64,000 bases of DNA from Ischnura elegans. Taxonomy: Eukaryota; Arthropoda; Insecta; Odonata; Coenagrionidae. The notes under the pieces were generated by a model. It was not told where the DNA came from. It was given only the letters and a program-made list of their open reading frames with translations, and searched no databases. The translations under genes and the position numbers were made by a program. Position 1 is the stretch's first letter, and every line of letters starts with the position of its first letter. The DNA lies in the NCBI RefSeq assembly GCF_921293095.1, contig NC_060252.1, positions 5,580,001 through 5,644,000 of the forward strand. The letters run 5' to 3'. Shown piece by piece: positions 55,801-63,977 of the stretch.

Positions 55801-58800
55801 TAGGCAAACTGTGTTTCAAAGGAAAACATTGAAGTGGGAATTACAAGTCAATGATCCTGTACGAGGAACATGAAAAAATTAAGAAATAAGATTTTAAAAT
55901 TTTGGCTTTAATATATGGCTAATTTGACTAAGTATTAAAATCACCAAATCTCTCTGAAAAAGAAACACTTCATCCCACTAAAAATATCCATGAGAAAGTG
56001 GGTAGTATGAGATACTACATTTGTGTCCAAGTGACTAAGCCAACCGGAACAGTGTACTGTAAATTACCGACAAGAAGAATTCAGATGCCACTCAGACAAT
56101 CACAGCCATCATTGATGTAGGACATCATCTGGTGGAAACCGCGAATGATCACATTAATTATCATCATTGTGGCAAATAACACATTAAGAGGATTGCCCAT
56201 GCAATGGACAAGCAAATAAAATGGAACTTTGTTATTACGCTCCATTTACGTTTTACACGTAAACGTATGTACGTTTTAAATAGTGATGCTTTCCTGGGTA
56301 GCATGCGCATTAACTTGTCATGATGCAACCTGCAAGTCGTTTCCTCATACTTCTTAACTTTTGATTTCATAAGTTGTGTTAGTATTACCAGCCATAAACC
56401 TCCTTACTTTCATCCCACACTTCTCTTTCTACAACCATGATGCATCTAAAGGCATTTCTCAATATGAGGGGTACATGCGTCAATTGCTTGACCAATGCAG
56501 TGGGAGCAGACGATGCTTAAGATCTAATGAACTCAAAAATGCTTGATTAACTAATGTTTAATAATACGTTAGTAAAATTCCTCACATCATGTAATTGCTT
56601 TGGAAAATATGCAGAAAATGTAAGTAAAAGTTTTAAAAAACAACAACTCTGTTGGGTACCGCGTGAAACTCCCTCTTGGTGTTTAAGTTTACATTCCACT
56701 TACTATGTCCACTATAAGTAAGAAGACATATCAAGAAGCATAACAAAACTTAATTGTTGAACCCTCACTCTGGATACCTTTTAATTTTTACATCAAAATT
56801 CCTCGGCGGGTGAAAGCTCGTCACACCATATCTTGGGATCGTATATTTCCCATGTTATTAAAAGAAAGACAAAAGACAAACAGAATTCAGATATTTCGCG
56901 CAATAGCATTCCTTAAGGCATACATTAATAAAATAGCATTAAATGGAAAAACACAATTAGAAAGAAGAACTTACTAGCTTTATTGAAAGCTGTTTGATGA
57001 TGTCTAGACAACTGTTTTGAAAATCTCTCCAATGAAGGCTTAACTACAGCTTCCTTCTTTTGTTGAAGGAGCCTATAGCAGGCACTGTATCTCTCAAATA
57101 AATCACCTATATTAAAGTCAACATACAACAATTCCCTTGATTGTATACATTCGTATTGTTCGCATATACTGCCATTTGAAACAGTTGAATGTTGGGATGC
57201 GCAGAAAACACCGCGGAAATGTCAAAAAATTACAGACAATCGCCCCACAGTCCAAATTTGGCGTACGAAAGTCAAGTAAAAGGTGTCAATTTGGAACGCA
57301 AAAGTGTACGCAAGTCGAGGACCGCCTGTATGTGTATTAGGGATACAAATGCAGTCACATTAAATGTATATACTCACTGTTGTTAAAACCTTGCTGCTGG
57401 TTCTGGTTTTGCTTATTATGGTTAGAGAATCCCTGTCGACCAGATCCATAATTAGGAGGGCCACCAAACTGCTGGCCACGACGATATGATGATTGGAAGC
57501 CATTTCCATACCTTGAAAGAAACAACACCATATTTCACCCTTATGCATTCCAATACAACAACCTAACTTTGCAGTGGAGGAGGAAATCAGACATTTCATT
57601 GCCATCACTGAGAAACTCTCCGGTGGAAACCGCGAATGAAATATAGCAAATCATCATGTTGAATGGCAGAAGATACAGCTTAATACCAGATGAGTAAAAA
57701 TGAACAAGTAATGATGATGGATGAAGAAGCTCAAATGCATAATTGAAAAACATTATTCATTAATGAACATTCTCTTTGCAGTTTTGACCTCCGTAACAAT
57801 GGCATGTTTCCTCAAAAGCTTGGACACTCATTTATTTGAAATAAACATTGTTTTAGTCTTACACCAGCCCATCATTATCCTCTATTACTCAACATGAATA
57901 CAGAATTTCATGATAAAAAAGCACACTTTTTTTCAAGCGTATCCCCTGTTCCACGAAAAAGAGACCAGCACTTAACTACAATCACAACAAATGTAGAAAT
58001 AGCATTGATACCTAAAGTGATGTAATGACATTTTCTTTTAGTACTCATTAAATTATCACTTTAAGGCAAAAGTACATTTAAAGCAAATATTTTTCCAATT
58101 TATGTAGTATATTCCCAGCAAAATAGGTTTTTCATGTAAATATCATGGGTGGTCAATAACCTGAAGCCATTAGCATATAAATGCATTTCTGTTATAATGA
58201 GGAGCAATATGAACCTAGAAGCAAAGCTACAGAAAGCTCCAAATGACAATTGATGGGGGGAAAACTAAATTACCTAGGAAAATATGAAATACCAGCAGTT
58301 TCAGGTCAGGTTCCAGCAAAGATAATACGGTCTGACAAAGTACATCCTATCGACCATAGCAGGTTGTTTGCAACTAACGAGACAATTTATGTAACAATGT
58401 CCTAGGTTTACAGGAATTACATGGATTTAATTATATGTTGACCCTTCCCTCAGTTAGCCCTCAAAAAGTCCTTGAATTACAAGGGTTACTCAATTTTTCC
58501 CACCACACCATACTCTTCTCCTATAGCAGCAGGATATATTAAAGGAAGAACTTGGCTGCACATGATACTCCAGAAAATGTTGCTTTAACAACGACATGTG
58601 TCGTGCAAACATAATTGCATAGTTAATACTGCAATACCTTATCTGACTAACATGTAGATAGCTTACAAAATGAATCAACTAGAAAGAAAAGTTGACTTTG
58701 GTACAATATGATCAATTTTCACTGAACATGGAATAATTGTCACTAATAACCAGGATATAAGCATGAGTAAAGAGAGGCACTTAGGACCAGACAATTCGAG

Positions 58801-59514
58801 GAGGGAGTGCAGATCACCAATTGTCATACCCATAGAAATCCTGAGAGGAGACCATTCCAGAACCAGGTCCCAAGTTGATAACACCAGGATTAACTGGGCC
58901 GCCATCCCAAACTTCACGGCGAGTACTCATGGGATAGCAGAACAGATCTACATGGTTGCCACCACCGCCCAGGTGGCCCACGCCCCCCATACCATCACGT
59001 CCTCCCATCCCCCCACCTCCCATTCGTTGGCCTTGGGATCCCATGCTGGACATGTAGCCACCTCGATCTCGGTGATCATCACGGATCTGCAAACAAAGGG
59101 GAAAGCACGCATTAAAGCAAACAACACCACCACACAATGCATAGAAACTACCACACACTTCAAACATGCATTCACCTCATTGATGAGCATTGGTCCCTCA
59201 ATGTTGGTAGCCTTGCGGGGAATCCAGCCATTCATGCGCAGCTCAATGGTGTCACGCAGCATAAAACGAATGCGAGTAGGCAGACTTGGATTCTGAGCAA
59301 GTTTGCTCAGACGAGCAAAATACTGGCTCACCAAGCTCTTGCCCCTTTCTGACTCCAGAATCTTGCCACAGGTCTTCATAATCTGACAGAGGCATTCAAG
59401 ATCTTCGGCCATGTCCTTCACCTCACCTTTCTTTTTCTTGTCCAGCAATGCCATACAGCACTCGTGCAAGATACTCTCCCGTAGGATTTCCAGCTTTCCA
59501 AGTTCTCCAATAAA
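43732..59514 (-). CDS. eIF4G2: eIF4G2 / NAT1 / DAP5, eIF4G-like translation factor (14 exons seen, 5' end outside)
   Basis: This cytosolic scaffold resembles the C-terminal two thirds of eIF4G, binds eIF4A and eIF3 but not eIF4E, and drives cap-independent or alternative initiation (family knowledge). I joined 14 minus-strand exons, all GT-AG and all phase-consistent, giving 2,295 nt (764 codons plus stop). Domains in order: the last third of MIF4G (exon 59176-59514), a Gly/Asn/Gln-rich linker (five exons), MA3 (53140 to 51519), and W2/eIF5C-like (51426 to 43732), ending in an acidic tail. The closest comparison I have is human EIF4G2; stretches such as ALYALQV, GKGKALFQV and WLTWL match it. 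The earlier exons (N-terminus and most of MIF4G) must lie beyond 64,000. Introns host at least seven snoRNA-like units. Confidence 0.95.
43887..44008 (-). CDS. eIF4G2: eIF4G2 exon m: W2 domain
   Basis: The acceptor is TTTGTAG|GAATGC and the donor TTCCAA|GTAAGT. It encodes GMLLRWFVYLYDLEIVEEDA and PGKGKALFQ, near-identical to the human W2 segment, which binds eIF2-beta and eIF3-type partners. Confidence 0.95.
44096..44282 (-). CDS. eIF4G2: eIF4G2 exon l: W2 domain, middle
   Basis: The acceptor is TTTTACAG|GAGACT and the donor CCCAAAG|GTAGTG. It encodes EKEKYLLEKFNPVLQAFLQN and VVAVYALQVYCYSKQFPK; human has KFLHDHVDLQVSALYALQVH. Confidence 0.95.
44646..45163 (-). repeat. duplicate of the exon d region (block 2), in intron k-l
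   Basis: About 520 bp in the same orientation as 56,838-57,330, with around 75 to 80 percent identity by eye. It includes the exon d copy, flanking intron and a TCGAGGACTGCCTGTA end. The end of similarity at CCTGTA coincides in both copies with a Tigger/pogo-like terminus. Confidence 0.75.
44785..44916 (-). pseudogene. decayed copy of eIF4G2 exon d
   Basis: The minus strand matches exon d almost throughout, for example CCTGCTATAGGCTCCTT and CTTCATTGGAGAGATTTT. A changed start (GATTTTAATTTTAG), small indels and an in-frame TAG after about 20 codons destroy the reading frame. The donor region is also altered. It lies between exons k and l, where it could only act as a poison exon if spliced in. 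Confidence 0.75.
45368..45487 (-). CDS. eIF4G2: eIF4G2 exon k: start of W2 domain
   Basis: The acceptor is TATTGCAG|GCTAAT and the donor ACTCAG|GTGAGA. It encodes NAFYKWIKENLDPSHHQAPG and FINALVTVLVKYITQ. The preceding intron is 5.8 kb and contains a 2.2-kb hAT element. Confidence 0.95.
45488..47198 (-). other. eIF4G2 intron j-k, 3' part: no firm feature
   Basis: AT-rich intron. A 118-codon open frame at 46,392-46,748 (minus) has no recognisable domain and is probably repeat-derived. Confidence 0.4.
47207..49381. mobile_element. 2.2-kb hAT transposon with 8-bp TSD TGCACAAT
   Basis: TGCACAAT at 47199-47206 and 49382-49389 flanks inverted ends TAGGGGTCGACGGG and (complement) TAGGGGTGGACGGG. 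Both subterminal regions are packed with GGGTCGGG/CCCGACCC repeats, as hAT subterminal binding sites often are. No transposase frame is readable, so it is non-autonomous. It lies in eIF4G2 intron j-k. Confidence 0.88.
49390..51039 (-). other. eIF4G2 intron j-k, 5' part: no feature seen
   Basis: AT-rich intron between the hAT element and snoRNA copy 1. The open frame at 50,178-50,636 on the minus strand has no recognisable domain. Confidence 0.45.
51040..51126 (-). ncRNA. box C/D snoRNA, eIF4G2 intron j-k (copy 1)
   Basis: On the minus strand: terminal stem GCCAC (51122-51126) with GTGGC (51040-51044), C box GTGATGA (51114-51120), guide CATTCGCGGTTTCCACC (51085-51101), D' box CAGA (51082-51085), a C'-like TGATGGC, and D box CTGA (51045-51048). 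All canonical elements are present. It sits within about 170 bp of the upstream exon j. Confidence 0.85.
51295..51426 (-). CDS. eIF4G2: eIF4G2 exon j: MA3-W2 connector
   Basis: The acceptor is TTATTTAG|GTCAAT and the donor TTAAAG|GTGAGT. It encodes VNLLNMLPEIDKTKEKLADI and GLTFLFPLLRIQAELWKQLK, matching VNMQKMLPEIDQNKDRMLEI in human. Confidence 0.95.
51519..51679 (-). CDS. eIF4G2: eIF4G2 exon i: end of MA3 domain
   Basis: The acceptor is TTTTAAG|GGTTTG and the donor AGTAAG|GTAATG. It encodes FAANAIIGEIMSLAEVAEL, HYPLFLLVLQQL and LTKLFNDSK; human has HFPLFLLCLQQL and LTELFQQSK. Confidence 0.95.
51987..52073 (-). ncRNA. box C/D snoRNA, eIF4G2 intron h-i (copy 2)
   Basis: A 6-bp terminal stem GGCCAC/GTGGCC, C box GTGATGA (52060-52066), guide 52031-52047, D' CAGA (52028-52031), C' TGACGGC and D box CTGA (51993-51996). 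The spacing is the same as copy 1. Confidence 0.88.
52346..52498 (-). CDS. eIF4G2: eIF4G2 exon h: MA3 domain, middle
   Basis: The acceptor is CTTTGCAG|ATACTG and the donor GTTGCAG|GTAGGT. It encodes DTDRESVSSLLSKLKKEG, TTQFIGAFKELLGQM and IPRIFSYVA, corresponding to the second MA3 helical repeat. Confidence 0.95.
52687..52774 (-). ncRNA. box C/D snoRNA, eIF4G2 intron g-h (copy 3)
   Basis: Stem GCCTC/GTGGC with one mismatch, C box GTGATGA (52762-52768), guide 52733-52749, D' CAGA (52730-52733), C' TGATGGC and D box CTGA (52692-52695). It lies 189 bp upstream of the exon h acceptor. Confidence 0.85.
52972..53140 (-). CDS. eIF4G2: eIF4G2 exon g: start of MA3 domain
   Basis: The acceptor is TTTATAG|GGGCCA and the donor GAGTG|GTAAGT. 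It encodes PSKDEVLKKIDSMLDDFLNN and MDEAVNSFKEQKVPDRFM, corresponding to SKEELLKLTE...NEAVNGVREM in human MA3. Confidence 0.95.
53197..53288 (-). ncRNA. box C/D snoRNA-like unit, eIF4G2 intron f-g (copy 4, divergent)
   Basis: C box ATGATGA (53272-53278), invariant guide block at 53242-53258, CGGA at the D' position, C' TGATGGC and D box CTGA (53208-53211). The terminal stem is weak (ATAA/TTAT at best). The intron is only 182 nt, so the unit fills half of it, about 56 nt from the 3' splice site. Confidence 0.72.
53323..53477 (-). CDS. eIF4G2: eIF4G2 exon f: Pro-rich linker, tandem NAGNAG acceptor
   Basis: The acceptor reads CCCAGCAG|GCAG, with two CAGs 3 nt apart, so the start may be 53477 or 53474 with gain or loss of one Ala. 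The donor is GATAAG|GTATTA. It encodes QPALEPLLPPTQPSLLAPKP and ends in the Lys-rich NKGGKKDK. Confidence 0.9.
53746..53832 (-). ncRNA. box C/D snoRNA, eIF4G2 intron e-f (copy 5)
   Basis: Stem GCCAC/GTGGC, C box ATGATGA (53820-53826), guide 53790-53806, D' CAGA (53787-53790), C' TGATGGC and D box CTGA (53751-53754). Very close to copy 6, which suggests a recent duplication. Confidence 0.88.
54118..54279 (-). CDS. eIF4G2: eIF4G2 exon e: PPRF / SLRPA segment
   Basis: The acceptor is CTTTCAG|TGAGTG and the donor TTAGGTG|GTGAGT. It encodes SGKNDLPPRFKNKMM and EEVSLRPAANFKPK. Human eIF4G2 has the counterpart PPRF...EISLRPAQSF in the same place, which anchors the linker alignment. Confidence 0.92.
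54546..55410. mobile_element. 865-bp hAT element with 8-bp TSD AGAATTGC
   Basis: AGAATTGC at 54538-54545 and 55411-55418 flanks perfect 14-bp inverted ends TAGAGGTCCGTGAA. GCGAAATAACGCGAAATAAC-type subterminal repeats follow the left end. No ORF. It lies in eIF4G2 intron d-e. Confidence 0.9.
55419..56086 (-). other. eIF4G2 intron d-e: no feature seen
   Basis: AT-rich intron between the hAT element and snoRNA copy 6. No exon or repeat was found. Confidence 0.5.
56087..56173 (-). ncRNA. box C/D snoRNA, eIF4G2 intron d-e (copy 6)
   Basis: Stem GCCAC/GTGGC, C box ATGATGA (56161-56167), guide 56131-56147, D' CAGA (56128-56131), C' TGATGGC and D box CTGA (56092-56095). The same intron also carries an 865-bp hAT element between this unit and exon e. 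Confidence 0.88.
56838..57330 (-). repeat. duplicate of the exon d region (block 1, source copy)
   Basis: It contains the open exon d with its flanks and ends in TCGAGGACCGCCTGTA, the complement of TACAGGCGGTCCTCGA. That is the style of Tigger/pogo transposon ends. No matching inverted end was found on the other side. Confidence 0.7.
56975..57106 (-). CDS. eIF4G2: eIF4G2 exon d: 44-codon phase-symmetric exon, possible cassette
   Basis: The acceptor ATATAG|GTGATT is weak; the donor GCTA|GTAAGT is strong. It encodes DLFERYSACYRLLQQKKEAV and RFSKQLSRHHQTAFNKA. It is 132 nt with phase 1 at both sides, so skipping would join c to e in frame (NN-M-SGKNDLPPRF). I do not recognise this segment in human eIF4G2. 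A decayed duplicate lies at about 44,785-44,916. Confidence 0.65.
57378..57511 (-). CDS. eIF4G2: eIF4G2 exon c: Asn/Gln-rich linker
   Basis: The acceptor is TTTCAAG|GTATGG and the donor AACAACA|GTGAGT. It encodes YGNGFQSSYRRGQQFGGPPN and later NQNQQQGFNN. This is prion-like low-complexity sequence, in phase with exons b and d. Confidence 0.88.
57580..57665 (-). ncRNA. box C/D snoRNA-like unit, eIF4G2 intron b-c (copy 7, divergent)
   Basis: C box ATGATGA (57651-57657), invariant guide block 57622-57638, CGGA at D', C' TGATGGC and D box CTGA (57587-57590). The terminal stem is not convincing. It is about 70 nt upstream of the exon c acceptor, the preferred distance for splicing-coupled snoRNA processing. 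Confidence 0.7.
58830..59086 (-). CDS. eIF4G2: eIF4G2 exon b: Gly/Met-rich linker
   Basis: The acceptor is TTTGCAG|ATCCGT and the donor TATGG|GTATGA. It encodes IRDDHRDRGGYMSSM followed by a Gly/Met-rich stretch and VDLFCYPMSTRREVWDGGPV. It is the low-complexity linker after MIF4G. Two bases left at its 3' end pair with one from exon c to make Gly. Confidence 0.88.
59176..59514 (-). CDS. eIF4G2: eIF4G2 exon a: end of MIF4G domain
   Basis: The acceptor is TTTTCAG|TTTATT and the donor AATGAG|GTGAAT. The exon opens FIGELGKLEILRESILHECC and includes DMAEDLECLCQIMKTCG, SQYFARL, LPTRIRFMLRDTIELR and GWIPRKA. These align with the final helices of the eIF4G2 MIF4G domain, the eIF4A-binding module. 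Confidence 0.95.
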
Positions 59515-62500
59515 CTGAAAATTAATTGAGTAGCGTCAAAGATTTGGTAAAACAAGAATACAAGTGATACCATATCAAACTTACTATTAAAAAACATAAA
59601 ATTATAATACGTGAGAAAAACAATGTATCACCAAAGATTGAATTGAATTGTTACAATTATGAAAATATACACATGCTCGATAATACAATGCTCTAATTGT
59701 CATCCCCGTTTCATCTGTAGTAACAGTTCCTGACACCCTATGTCTCTCATATCTTCTACATTGTGTGGGTCGACTGTTTTCATTATAACACTGCAAACAA
59801 ACACCACCATTATTTTAAACTAAATGATTGGTCCCATGGCATGGCAAATGAGTCAAAACCAAATCACCTTGATTAGACTAATTGATCTCACTCTTCCCTG
59901 AAAATGACACGAACTACTATAGCCTACTCAAAGTTGTAAACTGATGAAGATAGGCGAGCCACAGATTTCTCCCCCATTAAAGGTAGTAGCACTTTTCCAC
60001 ACTAATTTAATTCGTATGACACGTTTCAGCTCACAGAGCCATCATCTGGTGTATGACACTGTAGTATATCAGAACGTGAGATTTATACCTTAGCGGAAGG
60101 AATGGGGTGGATTAGACAAGTTTGAGGAAGGGGTGGGAAACAAGCGTACAGTGGGGAGATGGTGAGAAAACACACAACTTCAAAGATACAGGAAAACACA
60201 AGGGTGGAAAGTCGTCTCTGGTCTTAATTGTCAAAGAACAACACTGGGGAAAGAACCACAGAAACAGGAAGGCTAAGGGGGTGGAGAAGAATAGGAAGGG
60301 CAGGGTAAAAGAGATGTCATTAAAAATGCAGAGGTGGGAGTTAGTATGGTGAAGAAAGGAAGAGGTGGGGAAGAGAAGTCCTTGATAGAGTAGCTGAGAA
60401 TGGAGTGAGAATTAGCAGAACTATAGGATTTCTCCCCTTAAAAAACAATTAAGAGTTAACCCCTGTCCCACAGTATATTTTTTAGATTAATCTTGTAATT
60501 AGTCACTGTGAAGATTGGAGATTGATGCACACATGCACCCTGCGGTTACTCGGACAGGGATTAAAAAGCATAGAATAATGCTATGGCCTATCATAATTTC
60601 GACCACATCTAACAAAATATTAAGGAACGTTTAGTACCCCGTCCGAAATAGTGTGATTATGGTAAACAAGTCCTTGGAATAACTCCAAACAAATCCCTGT
60701 ATATGTAACCATTGGATTATTTATAATGAGATTAACAGCACAGAAAGAGTGACTAATATGGAGCATATGAAATCACAAGTTAGGGTCTATTTAAATTAAT
60801 AAGTTTTAAGTAAAAACGTTCTTTTCATCAATGACTGTGAAATTTGCCAGTTAAATGTCATACGTTGCTATTAAGCCAGAAAATGTTTATGCATGGAGTA
60901 CACTACAGCATGTGTGTCCACAATTTGAATCGTAAGCACAGGTTAGTAAATCATATGCTTCAGGTCACTTATAAGAATTTTTCCACACAACATATCAAAA
61001 ATGTAATAATTCTTGTACAAAGCTAAGAGTTATATATGATCAAGCTTACTGTCTACTTCCTTAAAAGCTACACCAATTGAGGAGTATGTCATTGAAGGGG
61101 AAAGACAAATTTTGCCCCCACAAATTGCTCCACCCAGTGACATATTACTTTGTCATTTAACTGTCCCAAATTATACACAAAAATCATCATCGAGGGCTCC
61201 AATTTAATAAATAGCCAGGAAATTAATTACCAAGTAAGTGTCCCATGATAATTTTCTCTTTAAAGCACTGACAAATTCTAAAAGCTGTTTTAGTATAATG
61301 CGATGGCATCAGTCTCCCATCAGTCTTAAACATTTCTGTAGCCTATTTTTATATCAAATCCACTCAATTTTCCAGTCTCTAACAGATATGATGTGGGTAA
61401 ATCAGATTCCAACAAATCACATTCATGGTATTTCACTTGTTACATTCCCTTTAAATTACATGAAACAATATGGTCATTTGCCCAATTCCAGGAGCTACAA
61501 TGTCCAGGCTCCTTTTCAAAAAGCTATTGATAAAATACTTATTTCTTAGTATTGCTGACTTGATGAATGGGGATTGAATTTTTTAGTGAATAAATGAAGA
61601 AATGACTATGCCTTGCGCAAAATTAAATTTTTAGTACAATTTTGAGCATTAAATGACAATCCTACATAACAATGAGAACATTACATAAGATGCTTATCTA
61701 TTGATCCTTTCCTTCCTGAATGAAGACTGCTTCGATGCATGATTCACCATTTCTCCCCCTCTGATTGCAAAGACAATGCAGAAGAAGCTTCTTACCCAAA
61801 GTACTTAGAATCCAAAATTCCCTATCCACAGAACACCCATTAAAACAGCAATATCTTCCTTAAGCTTTTAAGCGTTAAGGAAACTATTTTTGCTGAATAA
61901 CTGGTTTTTGCTTTCACCTTTCTTAACTGTTTACTTCTGCTAACAACATTTCTCCCTCTAGTATTTACTGACTATAGGTGCACAATAACTTCCGTGACAC
62001 TTTATTGCCAAGTCTGACTCCACAACATGCACTGCCAACATGATGCACACATGACTCAAATTGCCCAGATGCATGCAATAAACAAACATAAGACTGACAT
62101 GACTATCGGACGACTTCTTGAATAAGGTCTTTATTACTCCTGGTAAAAATGATTGTAGGATTGCAATAAAGTACTGTCCACCAAAGATCTGTGCAACAAA
62201 ATTGAAGAGACAGCAATGCATTGCATATGGTGTCACTGCCAAAAGGTCTCCCATCACAGATATTGGAAATGGAAGATGGAGCAGTAGAAATGGGGGGATG
62301 TCTATTTTGTATGCTGTGCCCTGTGAAAAGACACCCATTTTCCTTCGACAAGAATTTTCCTTCATCAGTAGCTCCTACAGAATCAATGGGTATCCACATA
62401 ATGATGAAAGCTGCTGAAGGTGACACGTGCTGATGGAGTTAACGACAAAGATGGCAGACAGTTCATCAAATCATATTATACACAGCATATAGGTATGGAC

Positions 62501-63894
62501 GCCAAGTGATTATGCATTAAAAATGTTTTACTTAGTTCATTTTTTCACTAATTATTTTTCATAGTCATCATTCGGGGATATATTAATATACACAAGTGCA
62601 GTTTTTTCACTCGGCCATTCTTCAATACTAACAAAGGATTGAATAAGCCTTCGTAAATTTAGAAACAATTACTTTCCTATTTATCATAACTGACATTTTC
62701 ACCCTCAAAATTGTGTTGTAACCTAACAAATTCCCTGATAAAACATTGCAGAACCTTAAATTTTACTGCCACAGCACCTGAAACCTGGCAAAATCCCAAA
62801 TCCAGAATCACGAAAGACCCAACTGTACCAGATTCAGGGTGTTCAACCGTAGAATCATTGAGCCCAATTTTGCTCTTACTGAGTGCTACTGAGCTAAGTT
62901 GAAGATTTTCTTTTCTTCCTGTCCAGCATTCATTCAGGAGAAGGATTCATTATTGTATTGGAAAAACTTAGTAAGCTGTCAAAAATCTACTCTGTAAGCA
63001 TCCTTATCACCGATAAACAATACTTTGGGCACATCCTATAATGATCAAGGGAAGTGTGGACCTTGGGCTATCCACACAGCAGAGAGCATCATTTTTCCAA
63101 GCTGAATTAAGTTTTAACCAAAATATAGTTGGGATTATTGAAGTTCTAGAGAGAATTGACATGTAAATAAGTAAAAAGTCAAGAGAAATAAAAGTCACAC
63201 AAGACTAATGCATCACTTAGCTAAAATGATAGGCTAAAATGTGAAAATAACCGGGTGAATCTTACATATCCAATCTGAATGCATTCACAAATTTAGACTT
63301 TCATACAAATGAATACCCCCACTAACCTCCTACTTATTAACAATATTAAAACCATATGGTACATAAGTCACAAATAGCTTTTAATTTTCAGGTATCTAAA
63401 TGATATTAAAAAGATAAATATGAATGAAGAAAATTTATAATGCATACTTAAGTAAGTTTAGTACTGAGACAACTCTCCAAAAATTTAACTCCCTGGCTAT
63501 ATTTTCTGAATGTCATCATAAAATGTGAGCTTAGGAACCCCTTACATTTCCACGAGGATTAAGGATGCAATCACGGTGATGCAAAATGCATATTATTCTG
63601 TTTCTCTTCGTGTTAAACTCTGGAAGTTTCCTAATCCCTATGAATCAAAGCTCAAAATCCCAGCAAAAGCAGGAGAAATCAGCACATAAATAATAAAAAT
63701 CAACTACATGACAAAGGTTGACAAGAAAAACCTAATCACACTTAGAAAAGTTGCTTAATACACCACCTATTCATGCCCAAATACCATCACCATCAAAATT
63801 TCCAAGTTAGGAAAAAAACAAACTTAGTAATATTTCCTGGCTCCAAATGAATTCTCGAGACAAAATTATCAACCAGTTACAACTGCTTGTAACT
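59515..63894 (-). other. large upstream eIF4G2 intron; only one retroelement end seen
   Basis: I searched the minus strand for the rest of MIF4G and found no matching exon, so this is one long intron (over 4.4 kb). Besides the hammerhead-like end near 60 kb and the decayed snoRNA copy at its far end, nothing is recognisable. Confidence 0.5.
60008..60058 (-). ncRNA. hammerhead-like Penelope terminus, degenerate
   Basis: The minus strand reads CAGATGA in place of CTGATGA, T, GGCTC-TGT-GAGCT (stem II), GAAA, C-GT-G (stem III with A-U), GTC, then ATACG. The stem II, GAAA and short stem III layout equals the 17,041 motif. Stem I does not pair and one core base is changed, so it is a remnant. Confidence 0.45.
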
Positions 63895-63977
63895 GGCTAC
63901 TCAGATGTGCCATAGCTATCACAAAGGAAAATCTGTAGGAAACCATGAATGATTGTGTGAATTACTGACATAACGCC
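63895..63977 (-). ncRNA. decayed copy of the eIF4G2 intronic C/D unit (copy 8)
   Basis: D box CTGA (63901-63904) and CAGA at D' (63932-63935) are kept. The guide equivalent (63935-63951) reads CATTCATGGTTTCCTAC on the minus strand, with several changes. The C box is lost (ATGTCAG at the expected place). It lies in the long intron upstream of exon a and is probably a pseudogene. Confidence 0.45.

Noticed and set aside
51040..57665. Repeated GGTGGAAACCGCGAATG units as a CRISPR-like array or satellite
   Set aside because: The units are 0.5-2.5 kb apart, one per intron of a eukaryotic gene, with C, D', C' and D boxes and terminal stems. The snoRNA reading explains all parts.
58763..59352. Plus-strand open frames opposite eIF4G2 exons a and b
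   Set aside because: They are antisense shadows of well-conserved coding sequence.
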